This document shows positions 48,801 to 58,746 of a DNA stretch of 64,000 nt, piece after piece; the first letter of the stretch is position 1; the number at the start of each line of letters is the position of its first letter. The DNA comes from Euglena gracilis (Eukaryota; Euglenida; Euglenophyceae; Euglenales). The translations under genes were made by a program, and so were the position numbers. Under the pieces are notes generated by a model. That model searched no databases. It worked only from the letters and a program-made list of their open reading frames with translations, and was not told the origin of the DNA. The stretch spans positions 30,635,471 to 30,699,470 of the forward strand of contig CP154955.1 in the NCBI GenBank assembly GCA_039621445.1, in the 5' to 3' direction.

Positions 48801-51024
48801 AAAACCAGCCAAAAATGCCCGTTTTGGGAAATTTTCGGGGTTTTTTTTAACAAACTCATTTAAAAAAGACATTAAATGCCCCATTTTCACCCAGTCTGGG
48901 GGACCACCGGTGCGCCCGGGGAGAGGTGTCTAGGTAAACCCTCCCCCCAAACAATACCCCCCCCAAATAAGCATCACTGGCAGGAATTTTTCCACCAGCT
49001 GCAGCTCCCCCCGGGGGGTACTGTGAACTCTTGAGCAGAATCCTGTTTGGTGTGCTGAAGTTCCAATGATAAATTAGATGCAACCTTGTCAAATATGCAA
49101 CATTAAACTGCTCTTCAGAATAGCACAATGTGGATTCTATTTCAAACACAACTCCTCACTTAGGTTCTCAACAGAAACGCTATTTTGAACCTCGGCATTT
49201 TAGGGGCTCCCTGGCCATTTCAAAACAATTGAATTTGGGACCAGACTTTTTTCAGAATGCCAGGGGGTCCACTGGCCAGCCATTTTTGTCATACACTGCA
49301 GAAAAGCCACTACCTAGACCCTCTTCCCCCTGGGGGGGTTTGAGGTCCCCCGATTGGGAAAAAGATTCATCTGGCGTTGCGCACCGAGGTGGAAATGGGG
49401 TTTTTTAATGTGGTTTTTTGGGGGGCTGATTTTGTTCCAAAAAAAAACCAAAAATGGCCAAAATGAGCATTTTGGCAGGTTTTGGGGATCCAAAAAAGAT
49501 TTCGGCCCGTCACTGGAAAAAACCAGAAGCCAGAAGCTGCCAGTGGACCCGGGGTCCACACGGATTTTCACTGGCCAAATTTGGACAAGCTGCAGCCCCC
49601 CCAGCGAGGACTGCAGACTTTAAGCAGAAGCCTCTTTGGGGCCAACGCTCTTGGCATTCAAGCAAAAGCAAAAATTGCTGGATATCACAGCCAGTGTACA
49701 TCGTGGACTCTGAACACGGTTTCAACGTTGTTTCGTGATCTGATCCGGCTTTCGTTCACCAGGAAAACCAGGGGTATCAGGCGCCTATTGGTGTTGGAAG
49801 TGGCGGGAGGAGATTGGTGGCGGCCGCCCCCCATCCGAGAATTTATCCCCCCAAGTATTTCTCAGCCCAAGTTTTCTTCTCACCCGCTGAGGAATTTCTT
49901 GGCATTACGAATTCCATAATCTTGGAGACTTGGAACGACAACCGGAGCAGATCTATCAAACCCCAAAAGGACCACCCTGCAATATTTTGGCACAGATTGT
50001 TGAAATTGGAGCTGTTTGCACAGAGCAGGGACAAACGGATTCAGTTCGACCCCAGGAATGCCGATTTCATTCACATTTTGTGATTTTTCCCCGAAACGAT
50101 TTAAGAGTTTCCAGATCTGTTCGCCCGCTGTAACTGCAAAGAAACCCCCCCAAATATTAAGCCCCCCGGCATCATATTTGGGCAGGATTTCAAAAACCTC
50201 AGGGGGTGGGTTATATTTGGGGGTGGAAATCAAACTTTTTGGGTGGAATCAATGACTTTTGTCTTACCTTCAACTAATGTCAAAGGCCATTTCTATAATA
50301 AAAGTGCATTTGTGCACTTCCCAGATTTACCAAAAATGCGCCATTTTTGCCCAAAATCTAAGGCTTGTTGTGGAAGAAAGTAATACTCACCATAATTTCT
50401 ATATTTTTGCCCCAAGTGGCACCCTTTGCAGGCTTTACACTGGGGGGGGGGGCTTTATATTTGGAGGGGGGTTGAACGTTGATGGTGTTGGTCTATGGCT
50501 CGGTCACTGTGGCACACCACAAACAAGAAGAGACAGAGCACACCATCAGTAATCCTCCGACAGTGTGGATGCCGGCACTCTTGACTTTGACGATGTCTTG
50601 TTGGGCAATACCAAGCTCCTGCATGGAACGCCCCAAAATATGTCATCACAAGGCGTAGGGAGGAGACTAAAAAAAGACACCCTGACTTGCGTGCAATAAG
50701 GGTTGCCCAACACACAACAACCCCAGCCCCAGTTTTCAGAGGGGTGTTTATTTTCAGAAGATTCAGTGCACTCTAGACTGTTGACACTGCTGGCTTCCCC
50801 CCTGGCAGTTTACAACCTGAACAACCCCAGGTGACACTTTATGAATTTTTTAATATTGTGATATCCGCAGGGTTATTGTTGGAAGCACATTATTGGCAGC
50901 CTTGGGAATTTTCAACATCCAAGAGGCGCACCTGTAACTTCTCAATGTCCTCGAACGGTAACGTTTCTTCCTCCTCTTCGGCGTCCGTGCGGGCAACGGT
51001 GCGCTCAGCAACGGCGGCCATCAT
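37453..51024 (-). CDS. DMC1 meiotic recombinase, complete, 14 exons
   Basis: Exons: 51024-50932, 50618-50544, 48087-48039, 47067-46919, 44728-44638, 44243-44198, 43907-43877, 43293-43189, 41915-41892, 41444-41333, 40548-40463, 38172-38099, 37746-37701, 37497-37453. They sum to 1026 nt (341 residues plus TGA) with every junction in phase and GT-AG throughout. The N-terminal helix-hairpin-helix region spans about residues 32-72 ([19 protein letters not shown]). The RecA/Rad51 ATPase core follows: Walker [10 protein letters not shown] at 129-137, [20 protein letters not shown], Walker B LLIMD at 220-224, then [20 protein letters not shown] and the C-terminal [22 protein letters not shown]. The ELAERQQ and GGHILAHA segments and overall length favour DMC1 over RAD51. 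The protein forms filaments on ssDNA and drives interhomologue strand exchange in meiosis. One exon is only 24 nt. Confidence 0.97.
39200..39870. repeat. CATATA/TA microsatellite
   Basis: Hexanucleotide (CATATA)n and dinucleotide (TA)n repeats cover about 650 bp in intron 11 of DMC1. A shorter (TA)n run stands at 38838-38870. Ile/Tyr-rich frames over it are artefacts. Confidence 0.95.
40130..40335. mobile_element. Element of C-tract plus AAATAACAC units
   Basis: Repeated CCCCCCAAATAACACC units stand on the left (40136-40190) and again on the right (40253-40322, ending in G12). This is the same architecture as 20150-20545 and 48395-48970: an AT-rich word of 8-10 bp alternating with C/G runs. 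It follows directly on a copy of the dispersed repeat at 40021-40098. It lies in DMC1 intron 11. Non-coding. Confidence 0.5.
42118..42822. mobile_element. Foldback/terminal-inverted-repeat element in DMC1 intron 8
   Basis: The termini CATCTCTTTAAGG (left, 42127) and CCTTAAAGAGATG (right) are inverted and can be extended outward imperfectly. Just inside, GCTAGAAATTTGGGCTGGC and its reverse complement recur, so the arms continue. The interior has long G/C runs and a GGCGCAAAGCGCC palindrome as in the 10315 element. No clear 8-bp target duplication was found. Confidence 0.6.
43985..44105. repeat. CACATA/ACAC microsatellite
   Basis: Interrupted CA- and ATAC-rich repeats lie in DMC1 intron 6, between the exons at 43877-43907 and 44198-44243. 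Confidence 0.8.
44810..46430. mobile_element. Large foldback element in DMC1 intron 4
   Basis: The left arm starts with GGTCACCTGAGGCTCCGCGG and repeated GGAGGCTCCGC units, followed by C- and A-rich sequence with CCCCAACACCCC. The right arm has G- and T-rich sequence (GGGGTGTTGGGG-like), followed by GAGGCT units and GGTTACC. The centre (about 45430-45900) carries two direct copies of GCCAAACTTGGT(C/T)CACACC and several CCCTAATAAGTGCGC-type units. The mirrored base composition over about 1.6 kb indicates an imperfect long inverted repeat. Confidence 0.6.
47331..47722. mobile_element. hAT-like miniature element in DMC1 intron 3
   Basis: Perfect 17-bp terminal inverted repeats CAGGCTTTTGCTTAAGG and CCTTAAGCAAAAGCCTG enclose 392 bp. 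The element is flanked on both sides by the identical 8-mer CTTGCAAG (47323-47330 and 47723-47730). Interior arms include CTAGC-rich blocks, poly-G/C and CCAAATTTGGACTAGCTGCAG, a motif shared with 34335 and 49569. No open frame is convincing. The perfect target duplication suggests a relatively recent insertion. Confidence 0.9.
48395..48970. mobile_element. GGGGTATTATTT-unit element in DMC1 intron 2
   Basis: GGGTATTATTT units flanked by G-runs occur at about 48398, 48448, 48464, 48746 and 48773, with reverse-type units (AATACCCC, AAATAAGC) near 48950-48970. This is the same build as the elements at 20150-20545 and 40130-40335. Non-coding. Confidence 0.45.
50135..50485. mobile_element. AAATAT(T/A)AAG / C-tract element, second copy
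   Basis: CCCCCCCAAATATTAAGCCCC on the left, ATATTTGGGCAGGATTTCA and AAAACCTCAGGGGGTGGGTT in the middle, and GGGGCTTTATATTTGGAGGGG near 50441-50466. The middle matches the 20150-20545 element in reverse orientation, proving a shared family. It lies in DMC1 intron 2. Confidence 0.55.
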
Positions 51025-51895
51025 TGTGAATTGCAAGCACCTGCAGCGACCAGTGCTGTCTCGATGAAGGAGGCCAAAACGTCAAACTTCCTCCCCGCTT
51101 CACACTGACAACCTGTAGCACCTTTTTGCAAAACTTTGCGGAAGACTACACTCAGGCCAATTCTGGGTCTGGGTCTAGGTGTGGGCGGTTTTGTCTGTCT
51201 CCTACTCTCTAGTCACTATATTGTCTGGAGACAGTCCTGGGGGGGGGGGGGTCTGGGTGCCACACTTATTGGGACTTCCAAAAAAAAACGGTACATTTGC
51301 ACAAGTGCACAAAGGAACCAGCCAAATTCGTGTTAAGTGCGAGTTTGGTTTCCTTTTTTGAGTAAGTACGAGACCAGAGGACAGTTTCCCAGGTTTCAGG
51401 TCAAAGGGAAAAGAGGTGGTTTTCAAAGGTTCGAAAAGTGGTTTTCGACCACCCAGCCAACTCAAAAAGCTGAGACCCAATTTCCCCAAATTTTGTGATC
51501 AGCCGCCTGGCTTTGAAAGAATTGCTCACAGATTCTTTTAAGTGTGCTTTATTTGCAAAAAAGATGTAAAAATTCTAAATAAAAAATATAAAGAGACAGG
51601 TCAGTAGTCACAAGGGCAGGTCCATATGAGGACAGGTTAGTAGGTACAGAGGGTCGAGGACAGTTTCCTGGGGAGGAAAAATTACCAGGGGGACAATTCT
51701 CCGGGGAGGGAGGAGGGAGGGAGGGAGGGGTGATGTAATCAGGATGCGGTCCAGTAAACCTACCCCGCGTTGTCTGCCCACCCGAAAAACACCCTGATTT
51801 CGCCCGATTTTTCCGAATTTGCCCTGAAAAAAACCTGGGAAATTTGTGGGTCCCGGTTCCGATATAGTTCTGGGACTATTCCACCCCGCCGACAC

Positions 51896-54535
51896 TTTAC
51901 GGGTTCCCGTGAACATTTGGGGGCCCGAAAAAAGGTTGTGCGGCGAAGGAGGTTTACGGTTTTCCGTAAACATACAAAAACAGAAGTTTATGGAAAACCG
52001 TGAACCTGAACTTGTGTACGGTTTCCCGTAGATTTGTGCTGCACCCCTCTTCTTTGTGAATGGGACCCGAACCTTGTCCCCAACCCCCCCGGAGCTGTGG
52101 TTATGGTCCTTTTGCCCAGCCCCTACTCCATATGTCCGATGCAACGACTAACAACTGTACATGTTCACGGTTTTCCGGAAACTTGCTTTCTGAAATTATT
52201 TTCCGTTGGCAGTGCATCCCTTCCTGGTACGGTCCCAATGTTCTGTGGGAACAGTACTGGAACAAGGCACGCTTTGCTCATGTCAGTATAGTGTTGGCGC
52301 CAAGCTGTGGAGGTGTTCCTCACAATCACTGGCTGGGGTTGCTTGGGGGCGTTGGCCTCCCCCTGACCAGGTGCAGTTGCAACTTAATGAAATGATATTC
52401 AATGATATTCACGGTTTCCCGTAAACTTAGCACAGGTTTGGAGAACAGAATCAACTCTGGGCACAGAAACCATGTTACTGCTGATGTGCCATAGACCGCC
52501 TGATGTGCCATAGACCGGCTGCGCTCACCTCGACACAGCCTGGGCTGGGTAACAGGGACCATCCCCTCCCCCGACTGTTTTCGATGCCACACAAGGGAGG
52601 TCCCTTGGCAACGGCCCAACCCGAGCTTTCAAGGGCTCACTGCAGAGGGTCTCACCTCATTCCTCCCCACTTGGTGGGCCACAGCAGATCCATCAGGACA
52701 TTCAGACACCCCCCCCTTTGCAGTCCACTGCGGTTTCCCTTCAAAATCCCCCACTGTGGGAAATATCCTGGAAATTTATTTACACATTGGTGTATTCCTT
52801 TTCAACAGCACAGAGAACAGCCCTCAGAAACACATCTCTCAGAAATGAAGTTGAGGAGCTCTGCAAAAGAGGCTGAAATGCGGTGAATGGAAAACTGTGG
52901 TGCGTAGAGTACGTTTTCAGAAATCCATCCGCTGTTGTCTGTTGCAATTGGGGAAAAAATCTGCCAAAAAAAAGGGCAACTGGAAATCATCAGAGCGAAA
53001 AAAATCAAAGATATTTTTCATCAATTTCAACAGGGCTAAGAAAAGTTTTTTTTGGAACCTGGTCAGTGTGTTTCGAAGGTTATCGGGTCATTTCATGACC
53101 CATTTCATGACAGAGCTTCTTTTGATCACTGTCAAATGATCGTTGGACAGGAAAAAATCGACGTTTCTCAGGAACCATCACTCTTCTATCTTCAAATCAC
53201 AGCCCACCACAAGAGATCGAAGGAGAGACACGAGGGACTTGCCCCCGCAAGGTCGAAAAAATGCAACGAGCATGACTTCCTTTGGCAGCTTCACCAGGTT
53301 ACCTGAAATTCCCTTGGGTGAGTGAGGACCAGCTCGCGGTTTGGCCCTCCACTTCTAGGCCCGAGGCAACAACGGAGACAATATTTTGCCATTACAAAAC
53401 AAAAAACACTGATATCCACTTTTTTACGGTTTCCAGTAAACATTCTTCAACGAAGTATTGTTTACAGTTTCCCGTAAAACTTTCTTTGTGTGTTGTGTAC
53501 GGTTAACCATGAACAAGGGAAAACTGTGGTACACTATGCATGCAGGCTGGTGGGGTGAGATCCAATGACCTTCCCCCTCCCACTCCACAGGTCCTGAATT
53601 CAGTGGGCGTTTTGGTTCTTGTCAGGAGAGCCCAAAGCAGGTTGCATCAAATGGATTGACATGGTGGTGTCGAGCAGTGGGATCAACAGAGTGGGTGGTG
53701 GGTCGGAACCCTCTCACCAAAACCACTCTCCTGACTGAATGTGTCCTTCCCCTTCTGAGAGACCCCCTATCTGGCAGTTTAGGTGGACTCGGAAAGTGCG
53801 TTTCAAACCAGCTTCGGGCCCAGACAGAAAAATGTGGGGCATTTTGGTATCTTTTGTCTACTTGGTTCCCCTGATGGCTGTCAAGCAGCTGGACACCCCC
53901 CGGTGCTCTCCCCTTGCCTGCTGGACTGGTGGCACGCTGCACAGGAGAGGTAGAGTGCCAACAACTGAAGGGGGGATACCGTTGCTGTAAGGGTGCTCTG
54001 GAGGAGTTTATGTCGTTTCCACAACTTGGTTCCTGGGAGCGGAGCGTGAACTCGGCTTATTTGCATACTTCAAACAAAGTTTACGGAAAAACCGTAAACG
54101 TCATTGACTTCACGGTTTCCCGTAAAGCGTCTTTTTGCAAGTCATACGCGCACACCCTGGAGAAGCAAGGGGTCTCATTGTTGCAAAAGGGGCTCAAAAG
54201 GCCAAATCAGGAAAACCGTGTTTATGGGTTTTGCAGGCATTTGCCCAGGCAACCGCTGAACAGGAATTATCGGGCCTTTTGGGGGCCAAACACAAAATTT
54301 TGAAAAGAGTTTCTGCTGGGGGGTGGCCGTCGATTTCGGCCGGTCCCCAAAAAAAGGAAATTATCGGGGGGAAATATGGACAACAGCGGAATCGACACAA
54401 AAGGGCTGAAAATTCCTGATGCAGCAAAAGGCCTTGCCCAAAATGGGGTCAAAGTGGTCGTTTTTATTGAGATGGAAACCAACCCAGAAATTTTCTGGGA
54501 GAATTTTGGAGTAAAAGTTTACGGGGACCCGTGAC
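51896..54535. repeat. Cluster of GTTTACGG-CCGTAAAC palindromes
   Basis: About a dozen imperfect 18-22-bp inverted repeats have the consensus TTTACGGnnnnCCGTAAA. Best copies: 51896, 51952 (GTTTACGGTTTTCCGTAAAC), 51986, 52015, 52163, 52410, 53423, 53460, 53495, 54079, 54109, 54211 and 54517. Inter-site sequence is unrelated, so this is not a simple tandem satellite. It lies 0.9-3.5 kb upstream of the DMC1 start codon. Confidence 0.75.
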
Positions 54536-55493
54536 CTTTTCTGTGAAAAAGAAGTGAAAAAAAGTGGGCAGAAAACGCGGGCTAGGGTAAACGTCCTCGA
54601 AAAATAGCCCCCCCCCTCTCTGAATGCCCCCCCCCCGAACAATGACCCCCTGGGTATAGGTCATTTTGGGGGGGAAATCATTTGATGGCATTTCTGAAGG
54701 GGGCCGACTTTCCAACACAAAATCCAAATGGCCACCCACCCCTGAAAATAGCCCCCCCTCTGAGATTTCAACTATTTGAATAAAACACCGATATAATTTG
54801 GGGGCGTAAAGACTGCAGAGGGAAATTCAAAGGTTTTTCTTGACTTTTGACTGGAACAGATGTAACCACAGCGTGCGGCGCACATACACATGAGTGTTTG
54901 GGAACCTTCCAACAGCTGCCTCATTAACTTGGGACGTTGCTGGATCGATTTTGGAGCAGGTGAGGCAGCCCTACACAATACCATGTATTTTGACTTCACT
55001 AAAAATTATTGGTCCTGCAAAATTGCGCACAGGAACACTTGTGCAATTACGAATGTGGTTAAATAATTCTATATTATTATTCTACAGATGATGGATCTGC
55101 TGCAATTATGCGAATAATTTAGCAAGCTAAATATTCAAATTAAAATGGCAAAACCACCCTTCTGGGCCCAAATTGGTCGCCTACAGTCGATCCTGTGAAA
55201 ACCATTTTATTACCCTGAACCATCAAAAAATAAACAGCAATCCAAGGTTTTATCCTGGACACAATGAATTGAAAGGTGCCCTGCACCCTGGTGAAAATTG
55301 AGGTGTTGCTGGGGATGGATAAATGCAATGGGACGATTTACTTGACCAACTCAGATACGCTGCACAAAGATCTCGACTTCGTTGATGCTGTTTCTGTAGA
55401 CGCTGTGTTTCTACAAAAACTGGAAGAAAAAGTCATTTGTTCTCATATTTGTGATCAGGATCCTCAAACACATGGTTGAAATAAGGTGCAGAG

Positions 55494-56054
55494 CAGGGGA
55501 TTTCTTAAGGACCCCCCCCCGGGGGGCCAGCCTCCGGCTGGCAAAAAGGCTGCTGGCTGGATTTGAGCTGGCTGGCTGGACCCTGGGGGGGGGGGGGGGA
55601 GGGGGCTGGAGGGGGCTGGGCTGGGCTGGGTCGGTAAAAAACAAAATTTTCTAAAAAAATTTTGCCATTTTCGACATTTTGGTGGATGGAGCTTGATTAA
55701 GGCTGGAGGGCTGTGATGGAGGAAGCTGTATGAGTGGAAAAAATGCAGGGATAGGTGACCTGGGCAGCCCGTTTGGCTGGCCGGCCTGCGGCCGGCTGGC
55801 CCGGCCTCCGGCCAGGCTGGACCCGACTTTATTTCACTCGATCCCAGGGGGGGGGGGCACCCAGCCCGAATTTAGGCTGCTGGCTGGATTTGAGCTGGTT
55901 GGCTGGCTGGACCCCCCCCTTTGTGCACTGTGGCTGTTTTTTTGGTGCCTTTTATCCCTTCTTCTGGCCTGGCGCTGTTGTTCGCCTCTGGCACTTTTTG
56001 TCTGTGTGCGTGGACCCGGGGGGTAGGGTGCCCTCCGGCTTAAGAAATCCCCTG
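55494..56054. mobile_element. hAT-like miniature element
   Basis: The terminal inverted repeats CAGGGGATTTCTTAAG and CTTAAGAAATCCCCTG are perfect over 16 bp. The identical 8-mer GTGCAGAG flanks both ends (55486-55493 and 56055-56062). The element is 561 bp, with internal GCTGGCTGGACC-type repeats and poly-G/C runs and no transposase. Ends of the CAGGG type and 8-bp duplications fit the hAT superfamily. Confidence 0.9.
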
Positions 56055-57452
56055 GTGCAGAGGATTCACCAGGAGGACGGTTTCCCAGGGGAGGTGAGCC
56101 GAGCTCTGATTTGGGTCAAATTATCGATTTTCAAAATTGGCGCCTTTTTTTTTCACACTTTTTACAGTTTCGTTCGTTTTTTTGTTTTTTTGGTACCTGG
56201 TGCGGTTCCCAGCCCGGCCCTTTAGCACCCCAAAATTTTGGCACAAGAAGCGGAACTTTTAGAATTTTCAGAAACGAAATGATAAATAAGATGGCACTGG
56301 CAGATTTCCCTTGGCTGCATAGGAATCCCCAAAACCCTATGGGTGAGAGGGTGGGGTGAACCATCCTGGTGAGAGGATGGGACCCCCCATCCCAGTTTTG
56401 CGATGGGAGAAGAAACCCCATTTGCCGCTCTCCATGCCATTCCATTGGGTCGGTCGTTGGACAAGGGTCCAAAAAAAAAGTACATGGGCTGAGTAACCCC
56501 ACTAGAGGTCAGATTCTTTCGGTACTTTGCGTCAAAAATCTTTGCATTTTTTTGGCAAATTTTTGCCCCAAAAATCGCCAAACTGGCATTTTTGGGGTGG
56601 CAAATTCTTCAGCTTTGCGCCGCGCCAAAGATCTGGACAAACTTCCGAAAAAGTGTTCTCTGACCGGGAGTCTTTGTTAGACATAGGGGGGTCGTAGGAG
56701 GCCACTGCCCACAGCCCCGCAAGGTATTAAGTGAGAGGGGGGTGTTTGGTTTGACACCCTCCGGTGCACCCCCACCTGAAGCCGGGACACCCACCTCATG
56801 TCCGACCCTGACCTCGCTCTGCAAACCCCGTTGCAAGGTGACAACTTCCAGGGAGGCGCAAGCCTCAGAGGCGCTGAAGAGAGGCACACGCTGCGAGGCA
56901 CAACGCATCCATTTTGATAGACAGGCTGGGGGAGGGAAGCATTTGCGGCGCACCGGCCTGGGGACTACGGAGGGGAAAGCAAAGCCGCCAGAGGTAGGCC
57001 AGCAACGCTGGGCCAGGCAAGGGCAGTCCCCTGCCACGCCTACTCCGCCCCCCTGCGTCCAACAACCGGTACTGTCTGTTCTCCAACCAGGGGGGATCGT
57101 TGGAAATGGGGGGAGGAAAGGCAGCCCTGACACCCTCCCAGCAACCCTCCCAGCAGTTTGTCGGGATACGCACCCTGGGGTGGGTGGTGGCGATGCTGCC
57201 ATTAGGGATCCCCCAAGGTCCCCAGGAGCAACCCGCCCCTCGAGTGCATTCGGCACGGATGCAGGGCACTGGTAGCTGGGGTGTGCCGACGTGGCCCAAC
57301 GATTCACAGCAGATGGGTAAGGGGACAGGACAAATGAGGGGAAAACAAGAAGTGTGGGTCAGCGGGGGGGGGGGGGACGCTTTGCCGCTCAAAACAGGGC
57401 TTCCTGTCTCCAAGAAAAGGAAGTATGGAACTGTTTGAATGATGGAACATAT

Positions 57453-57660
57453 CAGGCTTCTTTTTCTTTTGGACCCGGGGGGTCCCTCCCACCTACCCAG
57501 CCGTTGCAGGACCCGGGGGGCCCCAAAAAAATCGGGCCGTCTGGGGGATTATTGGCGCTTTGCACCAGACCCCATCCCCGATCCCCGGGCCTGTGGCCCA
57601 GGACCCAGGACGCCCTCCCTCTTACCCCCAGGGGTGTTTTCTGAGTTAAACAGAAGCCTG
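57453..57660. mobile_element. hAT-like miniature element, sister of 10315-10525
   Basis: It begins CAGGCTTCTTTTTC and ends ACAGAAGCCTG, 208 bp. Flanking 8-mers GAACATAT and GAACACAA match at 6 of 8 positions. The interior (GACCCGGGGGGTCCC, AATCGGGCCGTCTG, GGCGCTTTGC) parallels the element at 10315. Non-coding. Confidence 0.75.
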
Positions 57661-58690
57661 GAACACAAGTATTGTCAAAAGCCCCACCATCAGATTGGAC
57701 AGTGGCTGTCCAAATTCAGGACACCTTCCTCATTTCTTCAACAGGGAAATTCCTTCCTTCATTGTTTGTTGTCCTAAAATTCTTTTTCTGCAGCTGGCGC
57801 ACAAAATTATTATGAAAAAGGCTGTGGTCCATTTTGGTTGCCTTGGGGGGGGGGACATTCTCTGCAGGTGGACAGACAAGGGAAAAACACACGTTTAATG
57901 GGGCAAGTACCAAGCTGGGACGGAATGCCAAAGGCGTGGAAAAGGCTAGGCAGCCAAGCTATCTTTCAAAGAAAAGTTGCTGCAAACAACTCAAATCCAT
58001 GCGATCCTGGCAGGTATCGGGCACAAAAATAATCGGGCTTCCCTTTGCAAAAATCCAAAATTTCGATAAGCTTCAAAAGTGCGATTCGTTTTGTCTGTTG
58101 AAAATCACGCCTCCAAACCCCCCCCCCCGCCCAGTGGCTGGCGTGGTGGGGGAGTTTTTCATTACCTTGATGCTTCAGATGTGTACCTGGGGAGGAAGGC
58201 AGGTAGGAGGGGGAGCTCCAAAGTTCATTGTGATGGCCATGCCTTGCCGGGCAGCCGAAGAAAGTGATCACCGCCAACCAACACACAAGGACATAATAGC
58301 CGGAAGCTGGGGAAGGTGATGGGCAGTATGTCAGGTCTCCTGCAATCCGTCCATCACGCTGCTTCTGGCTGAGAAGCGAGGGTGGCCAGGATTGGACCCG
58401 AAGATTGGCCGCTGCAGAGCTGCTGGAAACTGGATTATCCCGATGGATCAGTGGAGGGCTGTGCATCTCAAATATCCAAAAGCAGGGCAGCAACGCTGCA
58501 GGTGCAGAGCGGAGGCCCCTGCAGGGAAAGGCAGGGAATACGAAGGGACGATGCCCCGGCCAGAGGACGACGTGGGTGGGCATACCCCCGCACAAACAAC
58601 CCACAAGACGCAGCCCCAAACATACACAGAAAATGTTACCACATGCATGCAAACACAGATGTGCACACACCGCACACGTGCACAAATGAA

Positions 58691-58697
58691 CACACAT

Positions 58698-58735
<38 letters not shown>
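58691..58735. repeat. CA dinucleotide microsatellite
   Basis: (CA)n of about 40 bp begins a few bases downstream of the phosphoesterase stop codon on the minus strand, so it would lie in its 3' UTR. Confidence 0.9.
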
Positions 58736-58737
<2 letters not shown>

Positions 58738-58746
58738 CCCGTGTCA

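Larger units (their letters stand above)
51025..58746. other. Long spacer upstream of DMC1, no assignable gene
   Basis: This region lies between the DMC1 ATG and the stop codon of the phosphoesterase gene. It holds the palindrome cluster (51896-54535), two well-bounded hAT-like elements, poly-C stretches around 54605-54770, and overlapping long open frames on opposite strands at 56609-57307 that show no domain. One exon-like piece is 56764-56849 (minus), ACASLEVVTLQ, with plausible splice sites, but nothing links it to a gene. Confidence 0.5.

Noticed and set aside
56609-57307. Overlapping 232-codon minus and 177-codon plus open frames
   Set aside because: Open on both strands in GC-rich DNA, no domain recognised, no link to either neighbouring gene.
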